Of a DNA stretch of 34,667 nt, positions 32,695 through 34,667 are shown piece after piece. Each line of letters opens with the position of its first letter. Position 1 is the stretch's first letter. The stretch is from contig JAAZCA010000036.1 of the NCBI GenBank assembly GCA_012513515.1, forward strand, positions 73,045 through 107,711, written 5' to 3'. This DNA is from Myxococcales bacterium. GTDB lineage: Bacteria; UBA10199; 2-02-FULL-44-16; JAAZCA01. A program made the translations under genes and the position numbers. A model generated the notes under the pieces. The model did not search any database and had not been told where the DNA came from. It worked only from the letters and a program-made list of their open reading frames with translations.

Positions 32695-34323
32695 ATGGAA
32701 ATGATACTCGGCAATGAGGTATTAGTCCTTCTGGCGGTTATATTCACCGGTTGTTCACTTGGCCTAGTTCGCATACGCGGGATAGGTATGGGCAATACGG
32801 CCTGTCTTTTTACCGGTCTCGTGGCTGGGGCCATGGGGGCGTCGGTGCCTCAGATAATAGAACAAATAGGGATACTTTTTTTCGTCTATTCGATCGGCCT
32901 TTCGATGGGGCCCCGGTTTTTTCATCTGTTCAAGGGCAGAACTGGCTTGAACATGATAATCCTTTCGGTTTCGACGGTTGTCGTCGGCGTATTGATCTCG
33001 GCGGTAGGATCCCTGATCTTCGAACTTCCGGAAGGAGCATTCATAGGAGCTTTTGCTGGCTCTCTCACAAGCACCCCTACGTTGGCCTCTGCGCTGGATG
33101 CGCTGATAGGAGGTTCCTCGATTTCTCCGGAGAAGATGTCGATAGCCTACACTGTGACATACCCCCTGGGCTTTCTCTTGATAGTTCTTTTTGTCCAATA
33201 CATACCGAGGATCTACAATAAAAAATTTCAAAGTGAGATGGAGCTGGAGAAAAACAGGCACATACAGAACGATTTTCAAACGAAGTCCTTTCTTTTAGCT
33301 AATAAAAATTTCATCGGTAAGAACCTGAAAGGGATGGCTGTGCACAGGTTCTGCCATGTGAATGTTACAAGGATCAAGCGCGGGAATGAGATGATCTACG
33401 CCTCTCCGGACACCGTGTTCGAGGATGGCGATATTGCAATAGTCGTCGGCCTTCCGGAAGAGCTTTCCAAATTTGAAAGTTTTTTTGGCGGAAGGTGTGA
33501 GGTCGGGTTAGAGCCTCTCTCCGGCATGAATGTCAAAGATATCGTTCTTGCGAATACGAGGCTAACACGATCAGCGCTGAGGGATCTACGAATTCCTTCG
33601 GCCTATGGTGTGACGGTTACGAGGATCAGGAGAAGCGGCACTAATATAACTCCGCACGGAAACACGATGCTTGAAATGGGAGACGAGATAAGGATCTTCG
33701 GCAGTGCCGAAAATATAAAACGTTTTGCCGAGATTGCCGGTTCTGAAAGAAAGAAGCTGGACGAGACCAATATCGTGATTCTCTCCCTCGGGATGTTTGC
33801 CGGGCTTGCGCTCGGTCACGTACCCTTTGAGATGGGCGGTATGACTTTCCGTCTTGGAACTGCGGGAGGGTCCCTGCTGGTGGCGCTGCTTCTCGGCCAT
33901 TTCGGGAAGATAGGCCGATGGTCCGTCAGGCTTCCAATAGCGACCAGAATATTTTTGCGCGAATTCGGGCTCGTATTTTTTCTTTCCTCTGTCGGCGTTT
34001 CGTCCGGAAGCAAGCTTATCGGAGCAATGATGGGAGCGGACCTTATCCTGCTGATCCTTCTCGGCGCGGTCGTCGCCGTGGTTACCATGGTGGTCTCGTA
34101 CTTCATAGCTGTAAAAGTCCTCTCCATGCCGATAGCGGACTCGCTTGGAGCGGTATGCGGCGCGATGACCAGCACTCCCGCTTTGGGAGTTTTGATAAAT
34201 CAAATTGATGATGACTCTCCCACGTTTGCGTACGCAAGCGTGTATCCCATCGCCACCATTCTTCTTACGGTATCGGGGCAACTACTTGTCTGGTTTAGCT
34301 TGATTCTAGCTTCTTCGTCTTGA
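32695..34323 (+). CDS. Aspartate:alanine exchanger (AAE) family transporter with RCK_C domains
   Basis: A 542-residue membrane protein of the YidE/YbjL/AspT family. Two homologous membrane halves of about five helices each flank a cytoplasmic region with two TrkA-C (RCK_C) domains at roughly residues 200-350 (IGKNLKGMAVHRF and VTRIRRSGTNITPHGNTMLEMGDEIRIFG). Each half carries the family repeat motif GSLTSTPTL and GAMTSTPALG. The archetype AspT exchanges aspartate for alanine; other members have unknown substrates, so the substrate here is not assigned. A purine-rich AAAGGA lies 12 bases before the ATG. The last few codons share a 14-base match with the downstream repeat element. Confidence 0.92.
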   Translation: MEMILGNEVLVLLAVIFTGCSLGLVRIRGIGMGNTACLFTGLVAGAMGASVPQIIEQIGILFFVYSIGLSMGPRFFHLFKGRTGLNMIILSVSTVVVGVLISAVGSLIFELPEGAFIGAFAGSLTSTPTLASALDALIGGSSISPEKMSIAYTVTYPLGFLLIVLFVQYIPRIYNKKFQSEMELEKNRHIQNDFQTKSFLLANKNFIGKNLKGMAVHRFCHVNVTRIKRGNEMIYASPDTVFEDGDIAIVVGLPEELSKFESFFGGRCEVGLEPLSGMNVKDIVLANTRLTRSALRDLRIPSAYGVTVTRIRRSGTNITPHGNTMLEMGDEIRIFGSAENIKRFAEIAGSERKKLDETNIVILSLGMFAGLALGHVPFEMGGMTFRLGTAGGSLLVALLLGHFGKIGRWSVRLPIATRIFLREFGLVFFLSSVGVSSGSKLIGAMMGADLILLILLGAVVAVVTMVVSYFIAVKVLSMPIADSLGAVCGAMTSTPALGVLINQIDDDSPTFAYASVYPIATILLTVSGQLLVWFSLILASSS

Positions 34324-34445
34324 TTCCTAATCTTCATCTTCATCTTAATCCCGATTCTGATTTTGATCTTAATAACGATTATTTTCGAATATAAATTAGT
34401 CTTACAAAAGGCGGATCAAAGATCAGGGATCATGATTCGACCCAC
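34324..34445. other. Low-complexity AT-rich spacer
   Basis: After the transporter stop comes a run built of ATCTTC/GATTTT-like hexamers (about 34327-34375), then AT-rich sequence up to the repeat element. No gene or terminator is evident. Confidence 0.6.
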
Positions 34446-34667
34446 TCCCGTAACAGCCGTGACTGGTGACTGGTGACTAGTGAACGGCTGGAACCCCGCG
34501 GTAGCGGCGGCTTACAGCATGCGGGAATGACGGTGTGATTGTCATCCCCGAGTGCTTTAATCGGGGATCCCGCAACGACCGTGACTGGTAACTCACTTCT
34601 AGATTCTAGCTTCTTGATGTTTTGGTCGATGGTCAATTGTCCATGGTCGAAGTTATTGTTACAGCTA
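34446..34667 (-). repeat. Repeat element copy B, truncated by the window edge
   Basis: In reverse complement this matches copy A (22055-22398) for about 200 bp, from the conserved TAGCTGTAAC at the edge to the CACGG near 34455. It lacks the AGAAGCGAGA hairpin insert of copy A, has three AGTCAC units instead of four and does not carry the right-end TIR. The left TIR, if present, lies just outside the window. Confidence 0.85.

Noticed and set aside
33586-34281. Long minus-strand frame inside the transporter gene
   Set aside because: Composition (rich in Arg, His, Tyr) and position are those of a shadow frame.

Overview
The window looks like a chromosomal segment of a Gram-negative bacterium with an outer membrane. 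The evidence is a secretin, a TonB-type protein and a lipoprotein with a lipobox. Many start sites have strong Shine-Dalgarno sequences, and the Tad operon is densely packed with overlapping start and stop codons. The gene order tRNA-Leu, tig, clpP, clpX, lon, together with a candidate sigma-54 promoter before a pilin gene and an orphan HydF, would fit a deltaproteobacterium-like or related anaerobic or facultative lineage. The taxon cannot be fixed from this sequence alone. No rRNA, CRISPR array, transposase or phage gene was seen.

Region 1 (1-7.3 kb) is mixed housekeeping: an edge-truncated unknown gene, a GGQ release-factor-like protein, a hypothetical, tRNA-Arg(CCT) with a broken tRNA half-copy beside it, a TonB-like protein, a small membrane protein coupled to serC, then lemA and a sodium/solute symporter. 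Region 2 (7.3-11.9 kb) is redox and sulfur related: a small conserved unknown, a PPC/DUF296 protein overlapping hydF, and an 817-residue fusion of CoA-disulfide reductase, rhodanese, TusA and DsrE-like domains.

Region 3 (11.9-22.05 kb) is one long, apparently co-transcribed Tad (Flp) pilus operon: pilin, TadE, TadG-like, TadE, CpaB, secretin, ATPase, TadB, unknown, TadC and four further small secreted or anchored proteins, some TPR-like. A good sigma-54 type promoter precedes the pilin. The ATPase has a long N-terminal extension that reads like a degenerate TadZ/CpaE (MinD-like) domain, and no separate TadZ gene is present. No prepilin peptidase is in the window.

Region 4 (22.05-34.67 kb) is bounded by two inverted copies of a non-coding repeat; the left copy has 12-bp terminal inverted repeats. 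Inside are a nucleotidyltransferase-like protein with a long Lys-Thr/Ser repeat tail, tRNA-Leu(TAG), the protein-quality-control block tig-clpP-clpX-lon, an alpha/beta hydrolase and a hypothetical on the minus strand, and an aspartate:alanine-exchanger-family transporter. The most interesting candidates are the unusual Tad operon (fusion ATPase, sigma-54 control, uncharacterised tail genes), the four-domain sulfur-transfer fusion and the inverted repeat element.
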